From the NCBI GenBank assembly GCA_029379385.1, contig CM055609.1, positions 6,386,001-6,450,000 on the forward strand: a stretch of 64,000 nucleotides of DNA, given 5' to 3'. The DNA comes from Quillaja saponaria. Lineage: Eukaryota; Streptophyta; Magnoliopsida; Fabales; Quillajaceae. The translations under genes and the position numbers were made by a program. Below, piece by piece: positions 25,948 to 37,924 of this stretch. Under the pieces are notes generated by a model that was not told the DNA's origin, ran no database searches, and was given only the letters and a program-made list of their open reading frames with translations. Numbering within the stretch: the first letter of the stretch is position 1; each line of letters begins with the position of its first letter.

Positions 25948-27636
25948 CTTTATGTTTGGAGTACAAAAAACTATAAGTGACCAAGACTATGGATAGCTAG
26001 ATCCTGAAACTGAGAAAAACAAGAGAAAGAGAGAAGCTGAATTTTATGAACATGAAGTACAGGATAACTGCTAAATGGGCGAAAGAACTCACTTATGCCA
26101 ATATATCACAAAACATTACTTCGATATGCATTTTTGCCCGCATGTGTATGCATGCATTTCATTGATGTTGCTCACAGATTCAAAGAAAATCTTTACCACA
26201 AAAAGATATGTAAAGTGTGCATCTGCAGTCTACAAGAAACTAAGTAACTACAGACATTCACATAACCAAGGCGAGATGTGAGAGTGGACAATACAGCCTG
26301 GCGGCCTTAACCTCGTTAAGAGTTGAGAGTATGATCCTACTTAGCTTAACTCAAACTGGCTGCCCTTTTTCTAAGAGATTAAGTAAAATTAGGACATCAG
26401 TATTATCAACAGAAAGATGGGTCCCACAATCATAGACTAAGTTTTGAAGCCTTTCTTATTTTAACAAAACCACACAAAGCTAAAATCTACGTTCTTCAGT
26501 TGAAGTCTGCAAGTGATTCCATTTTATCCACTGAAATCCATAGTCATATTAGAGACTAAAAATTACTCATTTGGCCTCATTCAACAAATGAAACATTTAA
26601 GTAGACCAGATATAGCAATAGTCAAATGCACTCAACTAGAACAATAAAGCCCAAACAAACGGTAATGATGGGCTTGCACACGCCGTTCAATTACAAACAA
26701 AATAGAGCTCTAGTAGAAGGTATTGCATTTAAATCAAAAGGTTAATCTCAAAAGTGGAGTAGCCTCAACAAATAAATGATGACCTTAAAAATTCCATATA
26801 TGGCTCATATCTTCCAACAAAAAATTAGTTAATGTTACAAGCTGGATGTCATCCAGCAGAGTTCTTTCTTTTGGCATGGGATAACATGTGAATGACTTTA
26901 ACACTGGATATGTAGAACTATAAAATACAAAACTAACGTAACATTTTTATTAAGAAAACTACCACACACACTTAGTAAGATTTCTATCACAGATACAGAT
27001 TCTCATTCATGAACTTATATTTTCTTACAATATTTTTAGCATACTTTCCTAAGAATCATGCACAAAAGAGAAGCCTAACTTATTGGCATGCCAAAGTAGC
27101 TCTCTTCCTTGTGCCTATTCTAACATTCCTAAATATCCTTAAGGTTCTCTACGACCTACCAGGCTTCCATTACGAAAACCATAAGATTATGATCTCTTAA
27201 TATACTCCGAATGAGGATCAACATCTCATCCAAGAGTCGAAAAAAATAATAGCATAGGGGCAAACAGAATAATACTTCTTGTGCAGAATGATGCAAGCAG
27301 AGATCACCACATAACCAAAGAGCATTAGAATGACAAAACAAACTTAAAAGGCCGCGGTGATTTAGTTGATACATCAGATCATAAGAATGATTAGCCCTTC
27401 CATATAAACTGTCATAGTTCTCATCGTCAATCTTGTTGTTAGACCACTAGTTTGAACTTTGAAGTTCTCTACATAAAAACAATTCACTGGTGCAAAAAAA
27501 ATATGTAATGGTACAAAACTATACATTAGATTACTCCCAAGTATAACAACAATACTACAATAGATCTATACATGGTGATAACATGCAAGGCAGTCATGAA
27601 ATCTTTAGTTATAAGTACCATAAAAATGAGTAATAC

Positions 27637-27662
27637 CTTTCCAGGCTTTTGCAAGCTGATAC
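27637..27662 (-). other. Predicted 26-base non-coding micro-exon in the RMD5 5' UTR
   Basis: On the minus strand a T-rich tract ending in cattgtag precedes 26 bases ending in GGAAAG, followed by gtatta. Both splice sites are good. It falls between the coding exon and a putative first exon near 28418. Support is from signals only. Confidence 0.35.
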
Positions 27663-28417
27663 CTACAATGAACAAAAAATGCTCAAGTCAAATCACTATG
27701 TAATTTTCCAGAAAAATAAGCGCTTTTATCTCTAAAAATAACCCATTACTGCAACTTATGCACCAAACTCACATACAGAATATAATCAATTATTTCCAAT
27801 TTCAACACCCTCTAGAAATTCTAATCACAGGAAAATTGTAATTCACAAGGCTCCTATTAGGTTGTTAGGGAAAAACACTTTCCTATTTGGTTGTTTGAAA
27901 ATGGAAAGTTATGCAATACATTGATGTTTGCAATCATCAAATTTTCACAATCTGTATTAGACTAAATTGAATAACTCAATAAAAAATAAAATAAGAATCA
28001 ACATAGTTCCCAATTCCCATGTCTATTCCATTTTCTGAACAAGAAAACAAAGGGTTAGATAAGAACACGAAATTCTAATTACACAACAGTAACAGAAAAG
28101 CCTTAAATTTCCATAGAGCTTACTAAACAGAACAATTTCAGTTGCCAATAAAAAAATTCGAGAAGAAAACCTGAAAAGAAGTTTCAATTATTCGGTTTTC
28201 TTTAATTTAATATAATGTAATAAGCACAATATTATAGTAAACTGCACAGTAAGCAAACAAATTATTAAAAACCTTTAAAAAAAAATCAGTTTTTTTCCTC
28301 GTTCGTTTTCTCGGAAACCAAACGGAATGCGCAATTTCGGAATCGAAAAGTAACAGAAATTTATATCGAAATTCAGGGAAAGTAAATCTCGTAGAGAAGC
28401 TGCGGTTCCATTGTTAC

Positions 28418-28490
28418 CTGAAAACAGGAGGTGAGTAAGCGTGTGAAAGAGGCGAAGAATTCAGCGTGAAATAAATCTATGCACCTGTGG
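28418..28490 (-). other. Predicted first (non-coding) exon of RMD5
   Basis: On the minus strand a purine-rich stretch ends in TTTTCAG|gtaaca, a strong donor at 28417/28416. The surrounding 28300-28490 is richer in G+C than the flanks, as expected near a promoter. The right boundary (transcription start) is a guess. The implied leader intron is about 2.4 kb, or two introns if the micro-exon is used. Confidence 0.4.
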
Positions 28491-29628
28491 TGGACTGGCA
28501 CACTTGTTTAAGAAATTCTACCTTGTGACAATTTTGTCCCTGACCTATTTTCTTATTCCCTCTATATCCTTTGCATTGTGATGGTTTTGTCCCCAACTAT
28601 GAATTTCTATTAGTTCATTAATTTGATAATTTTATAATGAATGTATAGTCATAGTTACACAAACAGTTTTTGTTTACTAATAATTGTTAGTAACTTCTAA
28701 TATTTGTTTTTCTTCATTGAATTTTTAAAATAACTTCTATCAACATAATTCGATTAAAATAATACAGATTTAAATTTTCTCATATACAACATAAATCATG
28801 TTATATATAAGTTGGCAAGAGGGAGAAACAATAATTCCCTTACAAAAATATATTTAATTCAAAACAAAATTTAAATTTTGAAATTTTTTTTGTTGAAGCT
28901 CTCTCTTTCATACACGATCTCTGTGTTTTCTTAAGAACATAAAGACGATCTAGATCCTATTTGAGGTTTCATGCATTCCGTTTACATCTCTTGCTTTTGC
29001 AAATACATATCTCTCCACATTGACATGATTGATTTAGTCATTCTGTTGATGGGTGTCCAAGCTCGAAGCAGTCAGTGTGCTGACGATTTAGTATTTGTTT
29101 CAATGGCAGCATGATTCCCATACTAATGGCAAACGTCCTGCTGAGGTTCTCATTTTCCTAGTGGCTGGTATGATACTTATTTTCTTTGTAAAAGAATACT
29201 TTTCACTGGAATTGTCCTTTGTACCAACAGAATAAATTAATGCCGGCTAAATAAGAAAATGAGCTAGAAAGAGAGAGAGAGATGGGAATAAACCAGAAAA
29301 TATTTTGGTAATTGGGAGTAACAGTCTCAAGTCTGAATCACCAAAAATTGTTAGGATACAAAAATCATCAACTAGGATGTTCTCCCTTTCTATACATATC
29401 AAGCTCAACTAAGAATTTTGACTTCCTTACAGTGCCGGGTGTGAAAAAATTACTCTCAACCAATATCCTATAAGATCCTCAATTTGAGGTTAACCAATAA
29501 ATAAAAGAAATGCCTCATAAAGGACTCAACTCCTCGATCTCAATGAACAACATGGTAAGGATCATCCTGCAATTTGTATCTAGTGGCATCATGGAAGCCA
29601 AAGTTGAAAAGGACTTCTTCTCAAGAGC
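28491..29628. other. Intergenic region between RMD5 promoter and HEMA 3' end
   Basis: AT-rich spacer of 1.1 kb. It should hold the RMD5 promoter on the left and the HEMA 3' UTR on the right. A short GA repeat lies near 29270-29282. No gene is seen. Confidence 0.5.
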
Positions 29629-32509
29629 TTACCTCTTGCTGCGTTCCACCTTTTCTCTAATCTTCTGTTCTAACAAGGAAATGTCTGTCTCAAGGTCAAA
29701 CATTCTATTAACAACACGCATATTCTCAAGTACCTCACTCAAGGCACGATTATCATTTCCATCACATCTCAGGTGCTGCATTGGACCATGAAGGAGTTTG
29801 TTCACTATAGCCATGCTAAGATCATAAATGGCTCCTTTCTGCTTCTTCGAGATATCGTCACCCATTTTTGACAAACACTTATCCAACTCGGAGTTCCTAA
29901 TCCTGTCAACATAAGCTCGAAACTTCTTGATGGTAGGAACTGTTTCAAGCGAATCTTTCCAAGCTTCAAATTTAATCAACTCCTCCAGAATAATTTCCTG
30001 AGCTTCCCTAGCTTTCTTAAGTCTATCCTCCTTGTTAGCTGCCACAACTTCCTGGAGGTCATCCACATTGTAGACACGTGCAGTTTCTAAATATGAGACA
30101 CTAGGTTCCACATTCCTGGGAACAGATATATCAATGAAAAGCCGGCTTCCGATATCTGGGCCAACTGATGGGAGAGTCTGTACATGATCTTTCAAGAATA
30201 ATAGGGTTTCCGATGCAGTGCAGGTGAATATCACATCAGCTTCAGCAGCACATTCTAGCATTTCTGAAACAGGTTTATACACTATCTCAACGTCCTTCAG
30301 CTCTTGACTAATAGCAGTGACTCTATCTTCAGTTCTATTCACAATTACCAATTTTTTGCACCCTTTTGCAACCAAGTGTTTAATCACAAGTTTTCCCATC
30401 TTGCCTGCTCCAATCACCAGCACTCTAGCATCAGAATAGGAAGATTCTGGAAGCTTCGTCAGTGCAAGCTCCACGGAAGCAGAGCTGACAGAAACAGAAC
30501 CTGAGGAAATGCTAGTCTCAGTTCTAACTCGCTTCCCAACAGAGATTGCCTGCTTAAACAGCCCACTGATTTTCCTATCGAAGCCAGCTACTCCTTGTCC
30601 AAGTTTTACGACTTGCTTTACCTGAGCAAGGATTTGACCTTCCCCTAGAACAAGAGAGTCAAGGCCAGCAGCTACTTCAAAGAGGTGTTGTGTGGCATCT
30701 TTGTTATGCAGCAAAAATCTGTGCTTACAAAGCTCTAGCAAGGGAACCCCACTTAACTGCAATTGAAGAGATAACACAATGATAATCACTCCGACCTTTT
30801 TCACAAAGTATGTCAATACATTATTGTTAACCATGGCTGTAAGAAGAAGTAACAGAGAAATCTTATATTAAGTGTCCAGCAGGAAATAGCTACATTAGCA
30901 AGGTAGCCTATTCTTTAATATGTTTTATCTTGAGTTTTTTTTTTTTTTTTTTCCCTGATAAGTTTTGCACTTGATCAAATTATCCCAAGAAAAAAGAGAA
31001 AAGAAAATGTAGATTTAACTGTAGAGGAGATATAATGTTTCTTAATAAGCATATCATCATCACAATTGGTTTATATTGTATACCAACAAGTATGTCAAAA
31101 ACAACCAGATGGTACCAAATTGAGGTCACTGTTATGTGACTCTCTCAAACACACACACATGCTTGCTTTTTTTTTTTTCTTTTTTTTTCAAAAAACAAAA
31201 AAAGGGGGGAGGCGATGACATGCTTCCTCCATTCTCAAGAACTACAGAAATCATGTACAAGAACAAAGGTGATAAGGTACCTTCGACATCCATTCAGTCA
31301 CTTCTTTAACTCCACGGTGCTGGGAGAGAGCCACAACATATATTTCCATACGGTTACAAGTACATAGAACAGCAGCTTCTTCTATATGGTTCAATGCACA
31401 GAGCTCACCAATGGCCTGAGGCCACTGTGCTTCTGGTATTGCAAGTTTCTCACGTAGCTCTACTGGAGCAGTGTGAATGTTAAGCCCTATGACGATAATG
31501 CTGCTCCTTTCCTTCGTATACCCTAATGACAAGGAAGTGTTAGCTTCAAAATTAAAATCTAGTATAGAAAAAGTAAAACAATTTGAAGGTCATATTACAA
31601 GCTGTGGATGAATATCTTTGTTCTGCAGAAGTAGAAGCAGAAAAGAAACATAATTTCATTATTTAGTTTAACTATAAAAAAACACACCATGATGCAAAAG
31701 TAGAAAAATCAATCAATGGAGCATTATCGTGAGGGAGAACTAGCTGAACCTCCTTACGACCAAAAATACAACTCAACCACCAGAAATCTAGGCATATTTA
31801 AAATATTGGGTCAACTATAAGTCCTTTTTAAGCTTGCTCCCTTCCGGTGTGTCTTAAAAAAAAAAAAAAAAAGTAGAAAAACTGCTTAACAATGCACCAG
31901 CTCCTTTCACCCCATTTCCCCAAAAGGAGAGTAAGATATAATTATAAATGGAAGATGACTATAGAGTTAATTGGAAACTTGAGCATTTATTGGAAAAGGG
32001 GGACTTGAAAAATAGTTTTAAATCTGGGTTACAACATGCAAATTATATCATAAGATAATTTCTCATATCTCTCTAATTAAATACTCAAAGGGGCAAAGTT
32101 TTCTCAATTACAAACAGACATTTAACTACAATAAATACCAAAGCCACATCACAAAAACACAACTTTTATGCACATTAGATTATAAGGGAAGGCAAACTAA
32201 TGAATTAATATATCAAATTACTGAAAAGTTGAAGATTCAATACTCACTGTCAGCTGCGGATGTCTTCAACAACTCTAGAGCTGAAAGATTCGATGCTTTC
32301 GAATCGACCTTATTTCTCTGAACAAAATTCTCAGAACCAACCTCACATCTAGGGTTCAAAGAATGTCCTTTTGCAGTACGCAACGTTCTATTCTTAGAGG
32401 GATTGTGGAAAATTGAAAATTGGGTAGGTAAAACCATAGAAGACAATGTGGTTGACGATTGTATGCGAAGTGTTGGAAGAGAGGTACCGACGCCAATAGC
32501 AGCCGCCAT
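29629..32509 (-). CDS. HEMA: Glutamyl-tRNA reductase, chloroplastic
   Basis: Reduces glutamyl-tRNA(Glu) with NADPH to glutamate-1-semialdehyde, the first committed and rate-limiting step of chlorophyll and heme synthesis, in the plastid stroma. Exons in coding order: 32509-32248, 31522-31281, 30756-29629; all junctions are GT-AG and in frame, giving 543 residues, the same length I recall for Arabidopsis HEMA1. Residues 1-70 or so are a Ser/Thr/Arg-rich transit peptide. The catalytic domain carries the nucleophile Cys143 (CTCNRMEIY). The signature [17 protein letters not shown] follows, then the NADPH-binding [15 protein letters not shown] and a helical C-terminal dimerisation domain (PMQHLRCDG). 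Plant HEMA genes come as light-induced HEMA1 and constitutive HEMA2; I cannot assign this copy. Plant activity is also controlled by FLU, GluTRBP and heme. Intron 1 holds a possible SINE. Confidence 0.95.
31709..31868 (+). mobile_element. Possible SINE with poly(A) tail in HEMA intron 1
   Basis: A stretch of about 160 bases ends in at least 13 A residues and is flanked by the direct repeat AAAAGTAGAAAAA at 31696-31708 and 31869-31881. That layout fits retroposition. The flank is A-rich, so a chance match is possible, and I could not find a clear box A/box B pair. Confidence 0.35.
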
Positions 32510-34200
32510 TAGAAGAAGATGAAGCTGAAACGGCGGCGAAAGGGCTTCGAAACCCTAACCGTTGAAGGATCGAAGTAGTTGTGTATTACGTAATTAGGGG
32601 AGAATGTGAGAGATACGGAGAGGTTTTGAATATATAAGAGAGAGAAAGAGAGGTTTTGTTCAACGAATTTTTCAAACTTCGGTTTGGAATTGGTGCGCAA
32701 TATTTGACCAACACATGAACATGAATAATTAGTCACGTTTTGTCCACGCGCCACCGACTACCTCCAGAACCAAAAATTCGGTACCCAATTATTTGTATTT
32801 CGGTTGGTGGTTGTATAATGTAACAACTGACCAACATAAAAGCAGAGGGTTGATTCAGTTTCAAAATAGTATTTGACATAAGAGTAAATAATGTTGATAA
32901 AAGTTGGAAATTTTTTAATTATGTGTCTGAATTGACTTGGACACTGTCAAATAAAAAATTAAATATTGCAATAAAACATCATCCTTTATGTCAACTTTTA
33001 TTTTAATAAAATAATATTATGTTTGCAATAGAATTTATTTATTGTTTTAATATATCCATATTTTTATTAATTTTATTCTCATAACATTTATTGAAATAAC
33101 TACAAATATAATTTTCTATTGCTCGTGTTTTAAGTTTGTGCAGCACAACTCAAATTCTTACAAAAAGAAAAAAAGAAAAGAGTCTAATATATATATTTAC
33201 ATTAGATTTTTTTTTTTTGGGTTAGGAATAAAAAAATATATTAAAAAATTGAAGAGTTTATAAAAAATAGACCAATAAAAACAATAAAAAAAAATCTAAT
33301 AAATATTAGATAAGGAAATATAAATAATAAAATGTGAACTACTTTTACAGGACATTAAAGAGTTTTACAAGAATTTTTTTTTTTAGAGGTAAGTCAGAAG
33401 CATATGTACAAAAGAAAGAAGTTGAATATTTTGAAAAAAATAGTTCAATAAAAAATTAATAATAATTAGATAATAATAATTATTAAATAAGATAAGTCAA
33501 ATAAAATAATATAGATATTTCAAAAAATAAATAATTCTTATAATTATAAACTTTGGCTTAAAAATAGTGACTGTGATAATAAGGAGTCTCACTTTTTTTA
33601 TTATTATTACTACCAAATCAAACATTATAAAAAATTTATATGTTAAATCACATCAACAATTTTTGTTTAGATGATATTAGATTTCAAATAATAGTATTAC
33701 AAACTAAAAAAAATTGAAACACAAAATTACCTCTACAAATAATTAAATTTTGGAAATCGTGAAAGTAATAAAGTGACGAATAATTTAGCAAATTTCACAT
33801 TAGATGATTCTGATATTGAAATTCACTTGATACAACTCTGCTTCTTTTCGTTTAATCTGAGCATATGATAACATAAGTATAGGGTGGTAAGATAGAATAG
33901 CTATCACTTTTATGTAGTTTGTTTTTTGTTATTTTTCTCATTTTTCCTAATAATCAGAAAAAAAAAATGGAAATTATTTTATTTTATTATGTAATTTTTA
34001 TTCCTTATCAGTACGTGGTGAGTGTGTAGACATCTCTCCCTTTCCCAATCCTCATTGGGGTCACTGATCAGTTTAGTTAAGGCCTAAGGGTCCAGACTCG
34101 AGGGTCATCCAAACGTTCCAGCCTTTGAACAGGTCTTCTCTAGAAACCATTAACTATCCGGAACGTTCTCTCACGTACACACAGTCAGGGACGCACGCAT
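32510..34200. other. Head-to-head promoter region of HEMA and MSRB
   Basis: About 1.7 kb between divergent plastid-protein genes. The HEMA leader is GA-rich (near 32636-32654 on the plus strand). The centre (32870-33980) is very AT-rich. Close to MSRB the sequence becomes richer in G+C, with an ACGTGG element near 34014. No gene is seen. Confidence 0.5.
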
Positions 34201-36618
34201 ATGGGGTTCAACATTTTCAGAACGTCATCTCTGTCTTCCTCCAAAACCATAATACTTATCCCCAAAACCAACAAGCTGGCTCTTTCAACGCTCCTTTACC
34301 CCTTCTATTCCTCACCAAATCCTGTACCTACTTCATTCTTTAAGACACATTTCCATTCTTTCTCACCTAAACCCATTACACATACCATTTCTGCAACTCG
34401 TTTTGGTGGGTCTGTTCACCAGGCTAAGCCTAGTTTTCGTGGTGGAATTGTATCCATGGCTGCAACCGGATCGGTTCAGAAATCAGAGGAAGAGTGGCGT
34501 GCAATTCTTTCCCATGAGCAGTTTAGGATTCTGAGGCAAAAGGGTACAGAGTAAGTTTCTACACTTGATTAAGCTAAATTGAGATCACATCTATTTTTTG
34601 GCTTCAAAACTTAGAATCCAATTTAAAGTTGGCTCCTTTGGTTGTTTTATTTGAAGAGGAAGCAGAATTTTTTTTTGTTTGTAATTTTATAGAATCTCTG
34701 AGTAAGAAAGGAAATGTTTGTCTAGAAGACAACCGAAATGTAAGTTTAATTGGGCCATTTTGTGCTTCATCGTGTATAACTTGTGGAATAGTTATATACT
34801 CTCCTGAAAATCTGTCAGGTTTAGGCTATTTGCTTACAAGGTGGAGAATTGGAAGATAAGAAACGAGGGTTTTGTAATATAGCTGAAGAGTTATGATAAA
34901 TTTGATTCACAGAAGATTTAAACCACTGAGATTGAGCCTCTGCTTTTTTTATTCGAAGCTTGTTGCCTCGTCTCAAAGGAGAACTATAGATAGTATATAT
35001 AAAGAGACAGACGGAGAGGTGTATAGAGATAGAGAGAAAGAAATTTCTCAGTTTTATTTGCTCCAAGAACTTTATCTGGGTTTTGGGCTTCATGAGGTAA
35101 AGTTCTGGTTTTCCAGAAAATTCGGATTAAATACTATTGCTAGAATTGAGAGTTGAAGAAAAGAGAAAAAAAAAAACTAAAAGGCAAAGAATAAAAGGTG
35201 TAGCATGCTGGATTTTTTTTTGGTTAAACATGGAAATAGAAGACTGCTATACCAGCCACTTATTAATGGTTGCACACAATTTTCATCCTTAAACAATAAA
35301 ATATTAGGATATTGGAAATTAAAGTAGAGCTAAATGCTGATTGTTCTTCTCCTCCTTGTTTTTTTGCCCTTCTGTTTTACGGAAAAATTAACCTGTGGTG
35401 ACAGTGAACTATTTTTATGTCTGGCTTCTCTCTCGCTGTGCATGTGTGTTTAGTTTCTTCTTTGCAATATTGGCCAAGGGGTTGAATGAGGAATCTTAGT
35501 CCAGATCGCTCAAAATTTTGGATAAGTTGGTCTCAATTTGAAGTAATGCCATGGGCTCTTAGGCTGTTAAATATTGTGGATTTCCTGGTTGGATTCTGCA
35601 TCTGCAGACCAACCTGTCTGAATGTTGTCTGGAAGATTCTGTCCCTTGGATGGTTAGTGTTCTAGATTTAGCTGTAGTTACTCAGTTGTGTGTAGTTCTG
35701 GCTTTGGTGATGTGCTTGTTTCTTTACTTTCTAGACTGAAGGAGGAATCTTTACCTATATTGGAATAACTGTCTTGTACTAAAATATTTATAGGTTTTTT
35801 TTTTTATGCTTCTTTCATAAGGTAAAGGCAAAAACTAATATTCAGCAGATGAGAATTTGAGATGAGTTGAATTGTAGATCATGAAAGAGAGTAGCTTTGC
35901 CATATGGCACATATCTCCTTTATAAACAGTAGTTCATCAATCAACAAGACATTTTACTTTTCTATCTAGATGCCCCGAGCCTGTAAGCCTCCCACCTTTA
36001 AGGTTGGTAGCAAATTGTGATTGCTGAGCAATTTTAAAGGAAGAACAAATGTAGAAACAAAACTGATGCAAAGGGTAACAAGGAATAGAAAGTTCTAAAT
36101 CAGCATTAGGCTGCTCAATCGGCCATGATGTTATCATGTTATCTAACTACAATCACGAAAAGAGCTGCATTACAAATTCATTGAATTGTTTTCAGGTATC
36201 CAGGAACTGGGGAATATGACAAATTCTACAATGAGGGCATATACAAGTGTGCAGGTTGTGGGACTCCTCTCTACAAGTCCACTGACAAAGTTCAATTCTG
36301 GTTGTGGCTGGCCAGCCTTCTATGAGGGTCTTCCTGGAGCCATAAATAGCACCGTGAGTTTCTTCTGATGTTCTACTACTTCTTTTGTGACGCGGTTCAA
36401 TCTGTTTCAGCCATTGAATTTATATATACTAATAAGATTTCATGTATCATCAGCCGGACCCTGATGGGATGAGGATTGAAATAACATGTGCTGCTTGTGG
36501 GGGGCATCTAGGTCATGTGTTTAAAGGTGAAGGATTTCCGACCCCGACCAATGAACGCCATTGTGTCAACAGCATTTCACTCAAGTTTGTTCCTGGCAAT
36601 TCTGACCCTTCTCAGTAG
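34201..36618 (+). CDS. MSRB: Methionine sulfoxide reductase B, plastid type, with a one-base frameshift in exon 2
   Basis: Reduces the R form of methionine sulfoxide in proteins. Exons 34201-34550, 36196-36353 and 36454-36618. The first about 80 residues are rich in Ser, Thr and Lys with few acidic residues, indicating a transit peptide. The SelR domain starts at about [16 protein letters not shown]. Two CxxC zinc motifs (CAGC in exon 2, CAAC in exon 3), GCGWPAF and the catalytic Cys in ERHCVNS are all present. However, the frame of exon 1 and the start of exon 2 (through GTPLYKST) is shifted by one extra base near 36281-36286 relative to the frame that encodes [11 protein letters not shown] and exon 3. 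As written, translation stops at 36323-36325 after 159 residues, losing the catalytic Cys. Without the extra base the product would be 223 residues. Splice sites and the rest are intact, so an assembly error is a serious possibility. Which MSRB paralogue it is remains unclear. Confidence 0.85.
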
Positions 36619-37532
36619 AGAGTATTCCAATGTTTATAGTTGCCCAAGATCATTAAATAATTATGAAATGTTATGCAAATGAACTAATGCTTGAATACAG
36701 GTATCATAGTTAGATGTACTTTTTGTTCGAAGTGGATGGAAATTGGAAGTACTTCATCTACAGAAACATTTCTAGATAACTAGAAATCTAGAATGTAAAT
36801 GGTATGTTTACTTTCAGTGATTGCTTTGATATTTGTTGGAAGCAATTGAACGAGAACTTCTATCTGTGAAATGTATCACTCAAATAGATATGCACTACGT
36901 GGAACTATTTTTTATCAATGATATGCTTATTTCTTTGACCCCTCAAATTCTTAAATATATTTCATGGCTAAATTACACTCTGGCTCCCTTTCCTATTTTT
37001 TTTTTTTTTTTTTTTTATCAATTGAGTTATTGTATTATAATTTTTTTTAAATTGAATTATTATAGTTTTATTTTTATTTCAATTAGATATCCCATTTGTT
37101 TCTAAAAGAAATTTGTAGTCAGTCATTTTGTAACTTGAGGGAAAGTCATGTATGAGATTTATTTAAATTAAAATAAAAATTTATAATGAGCTAATAAAAA
37201 AGGTTTAAAATACAATAATCCAATTAAAAAATAATAAAATTATATGGACAGAAAAATGCAATTTGGTTTATTTTTATATTTACTTGTCTTGGACAAAATA
37301 AAAGAATAATGATATTTAGGAAGTCATCTAACAGGATGTACAAGAAAGACCAAAAATACTTTTTTGAAAATTCTTCATTCCAGCTTTATTCTGACTGTGA
37401 AAAATTAAAATTAAAGTACTTTGACAAAAAGATAATATTCTAACAGCCAATCCAATATTTTTTTCGTTGATATTTATAATTACGTGGAATTTCTTCTGGT
37501 ATTTATCCCTTTATTTTTTTTTTCCAGATAAT
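36619..37532. other. MSRB 3' UTR and KEA3 upstream region
   Basis: Spacer between genes on the same strand. A run of about 18 T lies near 36998-37016. The left part is MSRB 3' UTR, with AATAAT near 36656. No gene is seen. Confidence 0.5.
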
Positions 37533-37559
37533 CACGTGGTGAAAAGAATTAGCCACGTG
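37533..37559 (+). promoter_or_regulatory. Pair of G-box elements upstream of KEA3
   Basis: CACGTG occurs at 37533-37538 and again at 37554-37559, each followed by G, 21 bases apart, about two helical turns. An ACGTGG half-site lies near 37482. G-boxes bind bZIP and bHLH factors such as HY5, PIFs and ABFs. The position, 370-390 bases before the KEA3 ATG, is right for a promoter. Function is inferred. Confidence 0.55.
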
Positions 37560-37745
37560 GACCATTCCTGACTCTCCAAGGCTTTGTCAATCCACAACTA
37601 GACGTTAAAAAACTTAAGCCAATTCGTATCCCGGAACAGTTCATTCACAAACAAATTCAGCGACTGACGCTCTCTCTTTTTGAAACTTCCAATCTCACTG
37701 GGCTTGAACGTGTGCATTTGCCGTCCTCAACTTTAGCTATTTTGT

Positions 37746-37808
37746 ATGATTACCCTTCGTATTTTTCTTGGTTCGGTTTATTTTGGCCCTTCAGTACACG
37801 GACACTAA
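37746..37808 (+). other. uORF 1 in the KEA3 leader, 20 codons
   Basis: ATG at 37746, stop TAA at 37806. It lies entirely upstream of the main start codon if the leader is unspliced and transcription starts before 37746. Confidence 0.4.
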
Positions 37809-37873
37809 ATAGTTCCACAGCTGAAAATAACTATCTGCAAATTCTATCTGGTATTGTTCAGTGAAACAACGAA

Positions 37874-37915
37874 ATGCAAGTGACCTTCTTGAAGTTGGGT
37901 ATTCTTGCTTTGTGA
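37874..37915 (+). other. uORF 2 in the KEA3 leader, 13 codons
   Basis: ATG at 37874, stop TGA at 37913-37915, only nine bases before the main ATG at 37925. Such close spacing leaves little room for re-initiation, so this uORF could lower KEA3 translation. Confidence 0.45.
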
Positions 37916-37924
37916 GTTACCACC

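Noticed and set aside
30757..30834. Upstream ATG extending HEMA exon 3
   Set aside because: This part is intron; the splice to exon 2 restores the conserved sequence and the expected 543-residue length.
36281..36290. Programmed frameshifting in MSRB
   Set aside because: There is no slippery heptamer or evident stem-loop, and the family is not known to use recoding.
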